From CAYSWS01 sp965603395 (GTDB lineage Bacteria > Patescibacteriota > WWE3 > UBA101185 > UBA10185), in the NCBI GenBank assembly GCA_965603395.1, contig CBFDCV010000010.1:1-24825 (forward strand): a DNA stretch of 24,825 nucleotides. The letters are read 5' to 3'. The position numbers and the translations under genes are program-made. Shown here one piece after another: positions 14,507 to 22,471 of this stretch. Within the stretch, counting starts at the first letter, position 1, and each line of letters opens with the position of its first letter. The notes beneath the pieces were generated by a model. That model was not told the DNA's origin. It did not search any database and saw nothing but the letters and a program-made list of their open reading frames with translations.

Positions 14507-15493
14507 ATGGCGAAGAAAGCTGCCCATTCCTTATCGCAATATTATTTTGGAATCATTGCTGCCTATGTCATCTGGGCCGCTGCCGGACCTGTCATCAAAC
14601 TTACGCTGCAAACTGTTCCTCCCTTCACTTTTTTATTCTTAAGATTGCTAATAGTATGCATCTTGGTGCTTCCCTATACCATTTACCTGGTCAAAAAATC
14701 TGCCATAGCTAAAAGTGACTACCTAAAAATAATATTACTTGGTATTTTTGGCCAAACCAGCTTGATCTTTATCTTTTTAGGTTTTAAATATACGACTGCT
14801 TTGGATGCTTCCATCATAGGTATGATGGGTCCCATACTTGCCGTGGCTGCAGGACATTATTTATACAAAGAAAAGGTCGATTGGCACATAAAGCTCGGTT
14901 TGCTAATAGCCCTGATAGGAACCTTATTTGTAGCCTTTGAGCCTTATTTAGATACACATATAATTACACACGATGTCAAGATGAGAATGCTTGGTAACTT
15001 TTATGTGATTGTGTACAGTCTTTCATTTTTACTTTACATAATTTGGTCAAAAATAACTTTGGGCATAGATTCCGGGAACATTAAAAGAACATTAAAACTC
15101 ATTCATATAAAACCCATGAAAAGACACTACTCTCCCCTTTTGTTGATGTCCTTAACTTTTTACGTAGGTTTGGCAAGCTTTGCTCCCATGTCCGTACTTG
15201 AAATTGCAGGCTATTTTGGTCCGGTAAGCTTCAGGATGAGTGAGTTATCAGCTGTACCGATCATGGGCATACTCTACATGGCCGTGCTCTCATCCATCGC
15301 TGCATACTATCTTTTTGAATGGGGCCTTACCAAAGTTGAAGTAAAAGACACCGCCATTTTTAGTTACTTACAACCGGTATTTACATTACCTTTTGCCTAC
15401 ATGTTGCTTGGTGAGATTCCCAACAAGTTAATGCTGATAGGCGCAGGTATTATTGCACTGGGCGTCCTAATTGCCGAAGATAGGAAAAGTTGA
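14507..15493 (+). CDS. EamA/DMT-family transporter
   Basis: A 328-residue inner-membrane protein with about ten membrane segments arranged as two EamA repeats: the first from FGIIAAYVIWAAAGPVIK through LIALIGTLFVAFEP, the second ending in GLTKVEVKDTAIFSYLQPVFTLPFAYMLLGE and LIGAGIIALGVLI. The drug/metabolite transporter superfamily exports amino acids or other small metabolites; the substrate cannot be read from sequence. I chose the ATG at 14507 (MAKKAAHSLS) over an upstream TTG at 14477, because the first membrane segment follows it naturally. No ribosome site; TATTAT at 14492-14497 suggests a very short leader. A loop of about 35 residues with basic character separates the two repeats. Confidence 0.9.
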   Translation: MAKKAAHSLSQYYFGIIAAYVIWAAAGPVIKLTLQTVPPFTFLFLRLLIVCILVLPYTIYLVKKSAIAKSDYLKIILLGIFGQTSLIFIFLGFKYTTALDASIIGMMGPILAVAAGHYLYKEKVDWHIKLGLLIALIGTLFVAFEPYLDTHIITHDVKMRMLGNFYVIVYSLSFLLYIIWSKITLGIDSGNIKRTLKLIHIKPMKRHYSPLLLMSLTFYVGLASFAPMSVLEIAGYFGPVSFRMSELSAVPIMGILYMAVLSSIAAYYLFEWGLTKVEVKDTAIFSYLQPVFTLPFAYMLLGEIPNKLMLIGAGIIALGVLIAEDRKS

Positions 15494-15499
15494 TATACT
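15471..15499 (+). promoter_or_regulatory. Promoter of rpmE-prfA inside the transporter gene end
   Basis: TTGCCG (15471-15476), a 17-base spacer, then TATACT (15494-15499) preceded by TGA. Initiation near 15506 leaves a leader of about four bases before the rpmE ATG at 15510. The -10 starts just after the transporter stop codon. Confidence 0.6.
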
Positions 15500-15509
15500 C
15501 TGTTGCGTT

Positions 15510-15839
15510 ATGAAAGACGGAATACACCCAAAATTACACACTGAGTGTCAGGTAACCTGCGCTTGCGGTAATACTTTTACCACTATTTCCACCGTTGAGA
15601 AAATTAGCGTGGAAATTTGCAGTATGTGCCACCCTTTTTACACCGGTCAACAAAAATTTATTGATACTGAAGGCAGAATTGAAAAATTCGTAAAAAAGAG
15701 AAAAGTGGCTGAAGATAAAAAGCAAAAGGCTGATAAAGTCAAAAAAGCCAAAGATAAAAAGAAAAAGAAAAAATCCACCACTGATACTGCGCCCTCCCTT
15801 AAAAAAATGCTAGAAAAAGCTAGAAAACAAGCTTCTTAG
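15510..15839 (+). CDS. rpmE: Ribosomal protein bL31 with lysine-rich tail
   Basis: bL31 binds the central protuberance of the 50S subunit. Residues 1-65 are a zinc-type (C+) bL31: MKDGIHPKLHTECQVTCACG with the second Cys pair in EICSMCHPFYTGQQK. The family is usually about 70 residues; here a tail of about 45 residues follows that is extremely Lys-rich (KKAKDKKKKKKSTT), probably contacting rRNA. The ATG at 15510 matches the family N-terminus; an upstream in-frame start overlapping the transporter is rejected. It has its own promoter and is followed by prfA after 12 bases, the common rpmE-prfA order. Confidence 0.95.
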   Translation: MKDGIHPKLHTECQVTCACGNTFTTISTVEKISVEICSMCHPFYTGQQKFIDTEGRIEKFVKKRKVAEDKKQKADKVKKAKDKKKKKKSTTDTAPSLKKMLEKARKQAS

Positions 15840-15851
15840 ATAAAACACCAT

Positions 15852-16796
15852 ATGGACCAAATAAAAGAAAATATAAATAATGAGCTAGGCCGTGTTAATA
15901 AATTATTGGAAGAAAACAAACTCTTACTAACATCTTTAGATAATGAACTTAGCAAAATGGCACAAGAAGAGATAAAGGAGCTAGAAAACCAGTTGGCTGA
16001 TCTGGAAAAGTCTCTTAAGGCTCTTGATAATAATTACGACGGATCAGAAGAAACCTCTGAGGGAGTCTCTGTTAATCCCAACTCCGCTATCCTGGAAATA
16101 AGAGCCGGTACCGGAGGGGACGAAGCCGGTATATTTGCGGCGGATTTGCGTAGAATGTACCTAAGGTTTGCCGAAGAAAAAGGGTTCAAATCGGAAGAAT
16201 ATTACAGATCAGAAAATCTGGCCGGTGGTTTTAAAACAGTAGTGATCATTATCAAAGGTAAAGGCATATACACTCTTTTGAAAAACGAATCAGGTGTTCA
16301 CAGAGTTCAAAGAGTTCCGGTTACAGAATCAAGCGGCAGGATCCATACTTCAACCGCTACAGTAGCCATTTTACCTGAAGTTAAAAAAATAGACTTTGAG
16401 ATCAAGCCTGAAGAACTAAAATGGGACTTTTTTAGAAGTGGCGGTAAAGGCGGCCAAAATGTCAACAAAGTTTCCACCGCTGTTAGACTCACCCACCTAC
16501 CCACCAACATAATTGTAGAGTGCCAGCAAGAAAGAACTCAGGGAAGAAACCGTGAAAAAGCTTTGCAAATGCTAAATTCCCGGCTTTATTCCGAAATGAA
16601 AAGTCAGCAGGTTGGTAACATTACCGAACTCAGATCTTCCCAGGTTGGTAGCGGGGAACGCGCAGAAAAGATTCGTACCTATAACTTTCCTCAAGACAGG
16701 ATAACAGATCACAGAGTGAGTAAAACTTGGCATAACTTAGAGGACATCATGAACGGAAATATTGAGCAGATCTTAAAAGAAGTAAATATTATCTAA
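15852..16796 (+). CDS. prfA: Peptide chain release factor 1
   Basis: RF1 ends translation at UAA and UAG. The stop-recognition tripeptide is PVT (156-158, in HRVQRVPVTESSGRIHTS), which identifies RF1 rather than RF2, and the catalytic GGQ is at 200-202 (SGGKGGQNVNKVS). At 314 residues it is about 45 shorter than the usual 355-360; the missing part is in the N-terminal coiled domain 1, while domains 2-4 look complete. There is no ribosome site, and it lies 12 bases after rpmE. Its last 8 bases overlap the end of the convergent htrA gene. Confidence 0.96.
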   Translation: MDQIKENINNELGRVNKLLEENKLLLTSLDNELSKMAQEEIKELENQLADLEKSLKALDNNYDGSEETSEGVSVNPNSAILEIRAGTGGDEAGIFAADLRRMYLRFAEEKGFKSEEYYRSENLAGGFKTVVIIIKGKGIYTLLKNESGVHRVQRVPVTESSGRIHTSTATVAILPEVKKIDFEIKPEELKWDFFRSGGKGGQNVNKVSTAVRLTHLPTNIIVECQQERTQGRNREKALQMLNSRLYSEMKSQQVGNITELRSSQVGSGERAEKIRTYNFPQDRITDHRVSKTWHNLEDIMNGNIEQILKEVNII

Positions 16797-17931
16797 AACC
16801 CTCAGGTGACTCTTCCAGCACTACTTCTACTTCCCTTTGTTCGTTTTCCCTATCCACAAACAGATATACTCTATCTCCAACCTTAAGTTGTGATACAGCA
16901 CGGGCAATTGAATACTCAGCGTTTACATCCCTATCCCCAAGCTTCATGATGATATCTCCTCTTTCCAACCCTGCTTTTTCTGCCGGAGAGTCAGGGAATA
17001 CTCTTGTAATGTAAGCTCCCATGGGCATATTTCTCACATCAGAGATCTCTTCGGTAATGATGGTGTACGAAATACCAATGTACGGCCTAATGATCCTTCC
17101 CTCTTTGACGAATATTTCCAGTATGGGTTTTAAAGTATTTACAGGTATGGAGAAGCTAATATTATCCGCTCCGGTAGTGGTAGCCACGTTAATACCAATA
17201 ACCTGACCGGCTGAGCTTAGTAACGGACCTCCTGAGTTTCCCGGATTTAGTGCTGCGTCCGTTTGAATGGCATTTTCCTGCACAGTAGTTCTGGTACCAA
17301 AACCCCCAGCTACCACCTGCCTACCAATACCTGAAATAACTCCCACAGTAACAGTGTTTTGGAACCTGCCTAGCGCATTACCAATAGCAATGGCTTTCTG
17401 TCCTACTTTCAAATTATCCGAGTTCCCTAATTCAACAGTGGGCAAATTCCTCCCCATGATCTCGATAATGGCCAGATCAGATATGGGATCTAGGTGAATT
17501 TTATCCACTTCATATGTTGTACCATCCTTTAGTACCACTGAGTACTCTCCCCTACTATCGTCTACCACATGGGTGTTTGTTACTATCAAACCATTGGTAT
17601 CTACAATAAAACCGGTACCAATTCCTGATTCCCTCATGGACGGACCGGAAAACAGATCAAAATCTATGGTTTTAACTACTATGGAAACAACTGCCGGAGA
17701 AACATTTTCGACCACATCTATGGTGGTAGATTCCTCTTCCACAAGTTTCTGGCTAACTACTGTCTTTACTCCTCTATACCTCCCACCCATCAGCTGATCG
17801 ATAGTATCTGCCAGACTTCCAGACTTAAGAGATTGGGATAATACAAGGTCCACGGAAACAAAAATTATATAAGCTAGAGCAATTATCCATACCAGACCGG
17901 CTATGAATTTTAAATGTCTATTGTTTTTCAT
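16789..17931 (-). CDS. HtrA/DegP-like serine protease
   Basis: Envelope quality-control protease. Residues about 8-31 form an N-terminal membrane anchor. The trypsin-like domain has an intact triad, His121 (VTNTHVV), Asp152 (PISDLAI) and Ser233 (NPGNSGGPL). One PDZ domain follows (about 290-375; YIGISY ... SPAEKAGLERGDIIMKLG). The length of 380 residues fits the one-PDZ DegS/DegQ-type layout common in Gram-positive and CPR bacteria. It lies 1 base downstream of the Ctp protease gene, so the two proteases are co-expressed. Its end overlaps prfA on the other strand. Confidence 0.94.
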   Translation of the reverse strand: MKNNRHLKFIAGLVWIIALAYIIFVSVDLVLSQSLKSGSLADTIDQLMGGRYRGVKTVVSQKLVEEESTTIDVVENVSPAVVSIVVKTIDFDLFSGPSMRESGIGTGFIVDTNGLIVTNTHVVDDSRGEYSVVLKDGTTYEVDKIHLDPISDLAIIEIMGRNLPTVELGNSDNLKVGQKAIAIGNALGRFQNTVTVGVISGIGRQVVAGGFGTRTTVQENAIQTDAALNPGNSGGPLLSSAGQVIGINVATTTGADNISFSIPVNTLKPILEIFVKEGRIIRPYIGISYTIITEEISDVRNMPMGAYITRVFPDSPAEKAGLERGDIIMKLGDRDVNAEYSIARAVSQLKVGDRVYLFVDRENEQREVEVVLEESPEGFR

Positions 17932-17932
17932 A

Positions 17933-19153
17933 TTAAATTTCTTTGGCTAGTTCTAAAGCCTTGTTTAACTGAGTGTCATTGTTATTTGTGATATCCTCTT
18001 CTGTAAACTCAATTACAATATCAGGTGTTATGCCCACATCGTGGATCCAATCCTTAGAGGGTGTAAGCCATTTGTTAGTGGTTAAATGAATGCCTGAACC
18101 GTCCCCAAAATCCTTAGCATCCTGAATTGTACCTTTACCAAAGGTTTTAGTCCCAATCAAAACTGCCTTACTATGTTCTCTTAGTGCAGCGGCCAAAATC
18201 TCAGAAGCTGAGGCGCTGCCTTCGTCAACTAATATAAATATGCCCGGGATTTTCGTAAATTGTCCTTGGTTTTTCTTAGAAGGATAATCAACTTGCTCAC
18301 CGGTCGCAGCCTGCTGTACAACTACAGTCTTTCCGCTGAAGAACTCTCCCGCTATGTGAATAGCGCTAAGCATGTAGCCCCCGGGATTGCCTCGCAGATC
18401 TAAAACTACCGCATCAAGCTCATCCATTTTTACATTAACTTCCTTAACTACCTTTTCCCACTCATCGTTAGTGCCCTGACCAAAGCGGCTAACCCTGATA
18501 TATACTGTCCCATCTCCCTTGTCTTCCCACACAACACTATCGATCTTTATAACATTTCTCTTGATCTTAATTTCTTGAGACTCCTCCCCTTCCCTACCTA
18601 TTAATAGAGTACTGATAGTTCCGGCATCTCCCCTAATTTTGGCTACAGCCTCAGATATGGAAATTCCTATGGTACTTACTCCTTCAATCTCATAGATCTT
18701 ATCACCGGATCTTATACCGGCTGCTTTGGCCGGCGAACCATCCAAGGGAGCTACTATAACAAGTTGTCCTTCCTTAAGACCAAGCTCAGCACCAATTCCC
18801 TGATACTCACTATTCAGGCTTTCGGTTACAGCTTTGTTTAGATCAGGCGGTAAAAATGCTGTATAAGGATCTCCCAAAGATGAGACCATACCGGAAATCG
18901 CTCCGTACAACATTTGCTGACCATCAACCGGTCTATCCAGGTATTCCTGTTGAACCAGTTCCCAAACTCTCCAAAACAAAGCAAAGTCTACCTCTTGATC
19001 ACCGGGGTTTTTGTTTACTATTTTAATTTCCGGAGGGTTTCTCTTTACTTCAAACTCAAAACCTCTTTTACCATAATAATATCCTCCATAAAAGAAGCTG
19101 ACAGCAATAAGTATAGTTATTAACAATCTTTGAAATTTTGCTTTTGCAGACAT
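17933..19153 (-). CDS. C-terminal processing peptidase (S41, Ctp)
   Basis: A 406-residue periplasmic or surface protease that trims the C-termini of exported proteins. It has an N-terminal membrane anchor (about 9-26), a PDZ domain (about 115-180; GIGAELGLKEGQ, SPAKAAGIRSGDKI) and the S41 domain. Catalytic residues fall at the expected spacing: Ser315 (EGSASASE), Lys340 (FGKGTIQ) and Gln344. The conserved LDLRGNPGG motif is present. Operon with the downstream HtrA gene and, upstream, the KOW-tailed protein (6-base gap). No start-proximal ribosome site stands out. Confidence 0.95.
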   Translation of the reverse strand: MSAKAKFQRLLITILIAVSFFYGGYYYGKRGFEFEVKRNPPEIKIVNKNPGDQEVDFALFWRVWELVQQEYLDRPVDGQQMLYGAISGMVSSLGDPYTAFLPPDLNKAVTESLNSEYQGIGAELGLKEGQLVIVAPLDGSPAKAAGIRSGDKIYEIEGVSTIGISISEAVAKIRGDAGTISTLLIGREGEESQEIKIKRNVIKIDSVVWEDKGDGTVYIRVSRFGQGTNDEWEKVVKEVNVKMDELDAVVLDLRGNPGGYMLSAIHIAGEFFSGKTVVVQQAATGEQVDYPSKKNQGQFTKIPGIFILVDEGSASASEILAAALREHSKAVLIGTKTFGKGTIQDAKDFGDGSGIHLTTNKWLTPSKDWIHDVGITPDIVIEFTEEDITNNNDTQLNKALELAKEI

Positions 19154-19159
19154 AGTAAG

Positions 19160-20143
19160 CTATTCGATAATTAAAAGATTAGGGAGCTTAACCTGAATTA
19201 CCTCATTGTTCTCGTGCAACTTAACAAATATACCTGATTTGCTAACTCTGTCAACCACTCCCATTTGCCCAAAATTCTCCGAATTTAAAACCTGAACGGT
19301 TAGTCCTTTTTTTAAGTGTTTAAGAATTTTCTTAGGTCTCTTATTCTTTTCAAAACCACTATCCGTGGGTACAGGAACCTGTAAGGTTTTGTTGTGGGTG
19401 TAAAAGAAAACATATCTGTTAGTGACTTCGTTAATAAAATTGTAAATGGGCTCAGGTGTCTTGATGTTCCCAAAACCCACAAATAGCCCTAAAGACAAAC
19501 CCTTCTCCCGTGCATAGTCAAAGGCTTCTTTACTGGCACTTCCGGCCAGTATAGATTTGATTTTCAAATTGTGAGCGGTTCTGATCAGATCTATGGAAAC
19601 GTTATTTCCAACATACACAACCTTACCTTTCGCTGATTTAATGTAGTTATTAAAATACTGCACTGTAAGCATTTCCGAAGGGTTTGGAAATACTATCAAT
19701 TCCCCTGAGTATACCTCTCCGCAAGTTACCGGGATGTGCACGTCTACAGTTTGGGTACTTAAAAGCACAGACCTATTTTCTGCTATGTCCTTCACAGTTC
19801 CCCACACACCGGGTAGTAACCAGTAATCTCTTTCCTCCGATTTAAAAATAAAGCCCTGCGCATTCCTTTCCAGCAATCCTCCAAACGGGGCGTGAAACTT
19901 ATCCCTACCCCTAGTGCCTACCAAAGCTTCGTTTGCGTAGTAGTTAGATCCATCTTCGCGTTGATTAGGTTTAAACTTTTCTCCCAATTCGACCACCTCA
20001 TAAACAATCTTGCAGGTGCCGAGTTTATCCGAAGGCTCGACTCTATCCCCCACAGACACGGTAATATGTCCCTCACCCGGTAATGCCCTTTCAATTAAAA
20101 CCTCATCTTTATATATGATCTTTTTAATGATTGGTACGTACAT
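19160..20143 (-). CDS. Unknown protein with sandwich-like N-terminus and KOW-like end
   Basis: A 327-residue soluble protein I do not recognise. The N-terminal third (ITVSVGDRVEPSDKLGTC ... KFHAPFGGLLE) resembles the barrel-sandwich hybrid fold of biotinyl/lipoyl or membrane-fusion proteins. The middle (VVYVGNNVSIDLIRTAHNLKIKSILAGSASKEAFDYAREKGLSLGLFVGFG) looks like an alpha/beta Rossmann-type unit. The C-terminus (KGLTVQVLNSENFGQMGVVDRV) has the spacing of a KOW motif, seen in ribosome- and polymerase-binding proteins. It begins 1 base after the stop of the MutL-like gene, so the pair probably acts together. Function is unassigned; the domain calls are by eye. Confidence 0.7.
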   Translation of the reverse strand: MYVPIIKKIIYKDEVLIERALPGEGHITVSVGDRVEPSDKLGTCKIVYEVVELGEKFKPNQREDGSNYYANEALVGTRGRDKFHAPFGGLLERNAQGFIFKSEERDYWLLPGVWGTVKDIAENRSVLLSTQTVDVHIPVTCGEVYSGELIVFPNPSEMLTVQYFNNYIKSAKGKVVYVGNNVSIDLIRTAHNLKIKSILAGSASKEAFDYAREKGLSLGLFVGFGNIKTPEPIYNFINEVTNRYVFFYTHNKTLQVPVPTDSGFEKNKRPKKILKHLKKGLTVQVLNSENFGQMGVVDRVSKSGIFVKLHENNEVIQVKLPNLLIIE

Positions 20144-20144
20144 T

Positions 20145-21194
20145 TTATAACTTTACTAAAACCTCACTAATATTTTTTAGGTTATTATTTATATCCATTT
20201 GCAAACTGCTGTAATCGTAATTATCAATATCATGCTTTGGTCTTGTATCGATCACTACTCCCAACTTACCGCCTTGTACGGTCTTCTCCACGCTTCCCAA
20301 TTCCTGATTTTTTATCACTAGTCTAGCACTAGCGTTTTTATCAAGTGGGATGAAAAATAACCTACCCGGTTTGATGTCCATAAGCTGAGAGGTGCCCAGC
20401 TCAGTAGAAACAAGACAGGAGGTCTCTCCGGGGCTGTTTACCAGGGTACCTAAAGTCTCAGGTTCAAATTCATCGTAAAACCTGCTTAATTCAAAGTTAA
20501 ACTTCTTCAGGTGCAGGTAATGGGGTACCAAATTGGCGTCGTCAACCTTCAAAGAGTAAATTCCCGGATTAACCACCATGCTCAAAAAGTAAAGATAAGC
20601 AATATTCTTAAACTCTTGGTTTATTCGTTCTTTGTTTATGATATCGCCAAAAAAGATAATAGGTTTGCTGTTTAAGATAAGTTCTTTAGTGTCCTTTCTA
20701 TTACTATTAAGCATGCCCCAAATACTGGAGAATACCAGATTATAGTCCGAGGGTCTGGTGGGAAATGCGTTTGGGTAGATGGCTAAGTTCAATAAATAAT
20801 TGGTTTCCATAATCCCAAACCTTATTTTCTCTGTATCATAATAGGATAAATAATTATTTTGAGTAAATACTGAACCATTAGCTATACAAACAACTTCGTA
20901 GTTGTCCACGTCACTAAGCAACTCATCTAAAGTTACCGAGCTCATATACTCACGTCCTATAGTAGGTACACTAGGAAAACCTGTAGCAATGATTTGTAGG
21001 TTAGTTTTTGGAATTTTGAGTTTGGAAATTATGTGCTCTACAATATCTGAATAAAAATCCTGCTCGGAGTAGAAATGAGAGTAAAGATCATTCGAATACC
21101 CATACCCCAAAAAAAACCTGGATACTTCTCCTTCGTCACTGAGATAAACGGCGTTAACATTTGATATGCCATATTTAAGGGACAGCACCGGCAT
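20145..21194 (-). CDS. MutL (glutamate mutase L)/ASKHA-like protein, divergent
   Basis: A 349-residue protein. The start (VLSLKYGISNVNAVYLSDEG) fits the phosphate-1 strand of an actin-like ATPase, and the end (PGRLFFIPLDKNASARLVIK ... VQGGKLGVVIDTRPK) resembles the C-terminus of the glutamate-mutase-L/MutL family (GG-LG-IDxR). Key phosphate-loop residues of ASKHA proteins (DxG, GTS) are not clear, so ATP binding is uncertain. No glutamate mutase genes are present, so a mutase role is unlikely. It forms a tight pair with the KOW-tailed gene and is followed by Ctp and HtrA. TGT-TAAGAT ends 6 bases before the ATG. Confidence 0.55.
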   Translation of the reverse strand: MPVLSLKYGISNVNAVYLSDEGEVSRFFLGYGYSNDLYSHFYSEQDFYSDIVEHIISKLKIPKTNLQIIATGFPSVPTIGREYMSSVTLDELLSDVDNYEVVCIANGSVFTQNNYLSYYDTEKIRFGIMETNYLLNLAIYPNAFPTRPSDYNLVFSSIWGMLNSNRKDTKELILNSKPIIFFGDIINKERINQEFKNIAYLYFLSMVVNPGIYSLKVDDANLVPHYLHLKKFNFELSRFYDEFEPETLGTLVNSPGETSCLVSTELGTSQLMDIKPGRLFFIPLDKNASARLVIKNQELGSVEKTVQGGKLGVVIDTRPKHDIDNYDYSSLQMDINNNLKNISEVLVKL

Positions 21195-21200
21195 ACAAAT

Positions 21201-21206
21201 ATCTTA
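21201..21206 (-). promoter_or_regulatory. Extended -10 of the MutL-like gene
   Basis: On the minus strand TGT-TAAGAT ends 6 bases before the ATG at 21194, inside the 36-base gap after rpsR. It would give a leaderless mRNA for the MutL-like/KOW/Ctp/HtrA unit. Confidence 0.45.
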
Positions 21207-21230
21207 ACACATAAACACAGTTCTAAAAGC

Positions 21231-21470
21231 TTAAATCATGTGTTTGTCATTGTAAGAAAGCAGCGCCATGAACCTAGCTTTTTTGATCTCTCTACCCAGT
21301 TTTCTTTGATTTTTTTCAGTCACTCCGGAATAGTTATGATGCATCACTTTCTGCCTATCAGTTAAAAACCTCTTAAGCACCAACACATCTTTATAGTCGG
21401 GCTCTTTTCCTGTTTCTGTAAAGTAACAGTTTTTCTTTTTGGTTCTCGGTCTTTTTGTCTTTTTAAACAT
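21231..21470 (-). CDS. rpsR: Ribosomal protein bS18
   Basis: bS18 pairs with bS6 on the platform of the 30S subunit. The 79-residue protein has the family core: a basic N-terminus with one Cys (KKKNCYFTETGKEPDYKDVLVLKRFLTDR), then GVTEKNQRKLGREIKKARFMALLSYNDKH. Last gene of the classical rpsF-ssb-rpsR operon. In most bacteria rplI (bL9) follows; here the next gene is the MutL-like gene, so bL9 is absent from its usual site. Confidence 0.96.
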   Translation of the reverse strand: MFKKTKRPRTKKKNCYFTETGKEPDYKDVLVLKRFLTDRQKVMHHNYSGVTEKNQRKLGREIKKARFMALLSYNDKHMI

Positions 21471-21490
21471 AACTATTCTTACTTAACCTA

Positions 21491-22054
21491 CTATTTACTC
21501 TTTTTTGATTTCTTTTCTTTCTCCTCTTTCTCTTCCTCCTCCTCTACTTCCTCCTCTTTCTCTTCTTCCTCTTTTTTATCCTCTTTCTCTTCCTCTTCGT
21601 CCTTATCAACGCCGAAATCTTCCGAGAGAACTTTGTCCAAATCGATATCGTCCATGTCCTCATCGTCTTCCGGTTTTTCCTCGTATTTATCCTCTTTGGC
21701 TCTATACTCCTCTGCAGATTTTCTGCTGGTCAAGACGATCATTTCATTGATGACAACTTCGGTCTTATAGCGTTTGTTGCCGTCATTATCAACCCAATCT
21801 CTGGTCTGAAGTCTGCCTTCTACATATGTCTTAGCCCCTTTGGACAATAGCTGGTCACAAAGTTCAGCCAACTTATTCCATGCAACTACATTATGAAAAT
21901 CAGCTGCTTCCTTCTTGACTCCATCTACGGTCCACTCTCTATTAGTGGCTACTCCAAAACTTACTACTGGTGTCCCCTGTGGGGTGTATCTTAACTCAGG
22001 ATCCCTGGTTAAATTTCCTATAAGGATAACCTTATTTACGCTTCTTGATGACAT
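21491..22054 (-). CDS. ssb: Single-stranded DNA-binding protein with atypical tail
   Basis: SSB coats single-stranded DNA and recruits repair proteins. Residues 1-112 are a standard OB fold (SVNKVILIGNLTRDPELRYTPQG, FHNVVAW, YVEGRLQTRDW). The rest (about 113-187) is a long Glu/Asp/Lys low-complexity tail. Normal SSBs end in DDDIPF or a close variant; this one ends in EKKSKKSK, positively charged. An internal DDIDLDKVLSEDFG (about 136-149) could stand in for the tip. The acidic run is encoded by a TTC/CTC-rich stretch (about 21500-21600). GGAGG lies 6 bases before the ATG, so unlike rpsF it uses Shine-Dalgarno initiation. Confidence 0.95.
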   Translation of the reverse strand: MSSRSVNKVILIGNLTRDPELRYTPQGTPVVSFGVATNREWTVDGVKKEAADFHNVVAWNKLAELCDQLLSKGAKTYVEGRLQTRDWVDNDGNKRYKTEVVINEMIVLTSRKSAEEYRAKEDKYEEKPEDDEDMDDIDLDKVLSEDFGVDKDEEEEKEDKKEEEEKEEEVEEEEEKEEKEKKSKKSK

Positions 22055-22065
22055 ATTACCTCCGT

Positions 22066-22350
22066 TCAGCTTTTCGCTGTAACTAAATACCTAACCAAAT
22101 TATTCATAAGGTTTAATTTTGATTTTAATTTATCTATGTGATCTTTGGATAGTTCGAAAATAATCACCTCATAAAACCCATCTTTATCCTGACGAATCTT
22201 ATAAGCAAGTTTTCTTTTGCCCCAAAAATCGGTTTCTATGACTTTACCACCTAAAGAAGTTATCAATTCAGCCACTTCTTTGGAAAGTTTCTTGGCGCTT
22301 TCTTCACCATCACTACCTCTTGTTAAAGTCATCATTTCGTATTTGTTCAT
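22066..22350 (-). CDS. rpsF: Ribosomal protein bS6
   Basis: bS6 binds bS18 and 16S rRNA in the 30S platform. The 94-residue protein follows the family pattern: MNKYEMMTL start, a helix ending in GGKVIETDFWGKRKLAYKI, FYEVIIFEL, and a last strand LNLMNNLVRYLV. The ATG at 22350 is preferred to a TTG at 22365, which lies too close to the predicted mRNA start. First gene of rpsF-ssb-rpsR. TATAAT (minus strand, 22369-22374) would give a leader of about 12 bases without a ribosome site. Confidence 0.95.
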   Translation of the reverse strand: MNKYEMMTLTRGSDGEESAKKLSKEVAELITSLGGKVIETDFWGKRKLAYKIRQDKDGFYEVIIFELSKDHIDKLKSKLNLMNNLVRYLVTAKS

Positions 22351-22365
22351 ATCACATAAGTCCAA

Positions 22366-22387
22366 CTAATTATATCTATCGAATTAG
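22366..22387 (-). promoter_or_regulatory. rpsF operon -10 inside a small inverted repeat
   Basis: TATAAT on the minus strand (22369-22374) lies within the inverted repeat CTAATT (22366-22371) and AATTAG (22382-22387). The repeat may be an operator or a chance AT palindrome. The -35 is weak. Confidence 0.4.
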
Positions 22388-22471
22388 GATGAGTCTATAC
22401 CGTCAACTCTACGCTAACGAGATACTGGAACACTAGGGATAGTACAATAATAAAGGCTAAAATGCAACAAA

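Noticed and set aside
21505..21750. Plus-strand open frame opposite ssb
   Set aside because: It is the complement of the acidic low-complexity tail of ssb and gives a Leu/Pro/Ser-rich shadow.
22351..22471. bS6:bS18 autoregulatory leader RNA
   Set aside because: I could not find the conserved CCG bulge motif on the minus strand upstream of rpsF.
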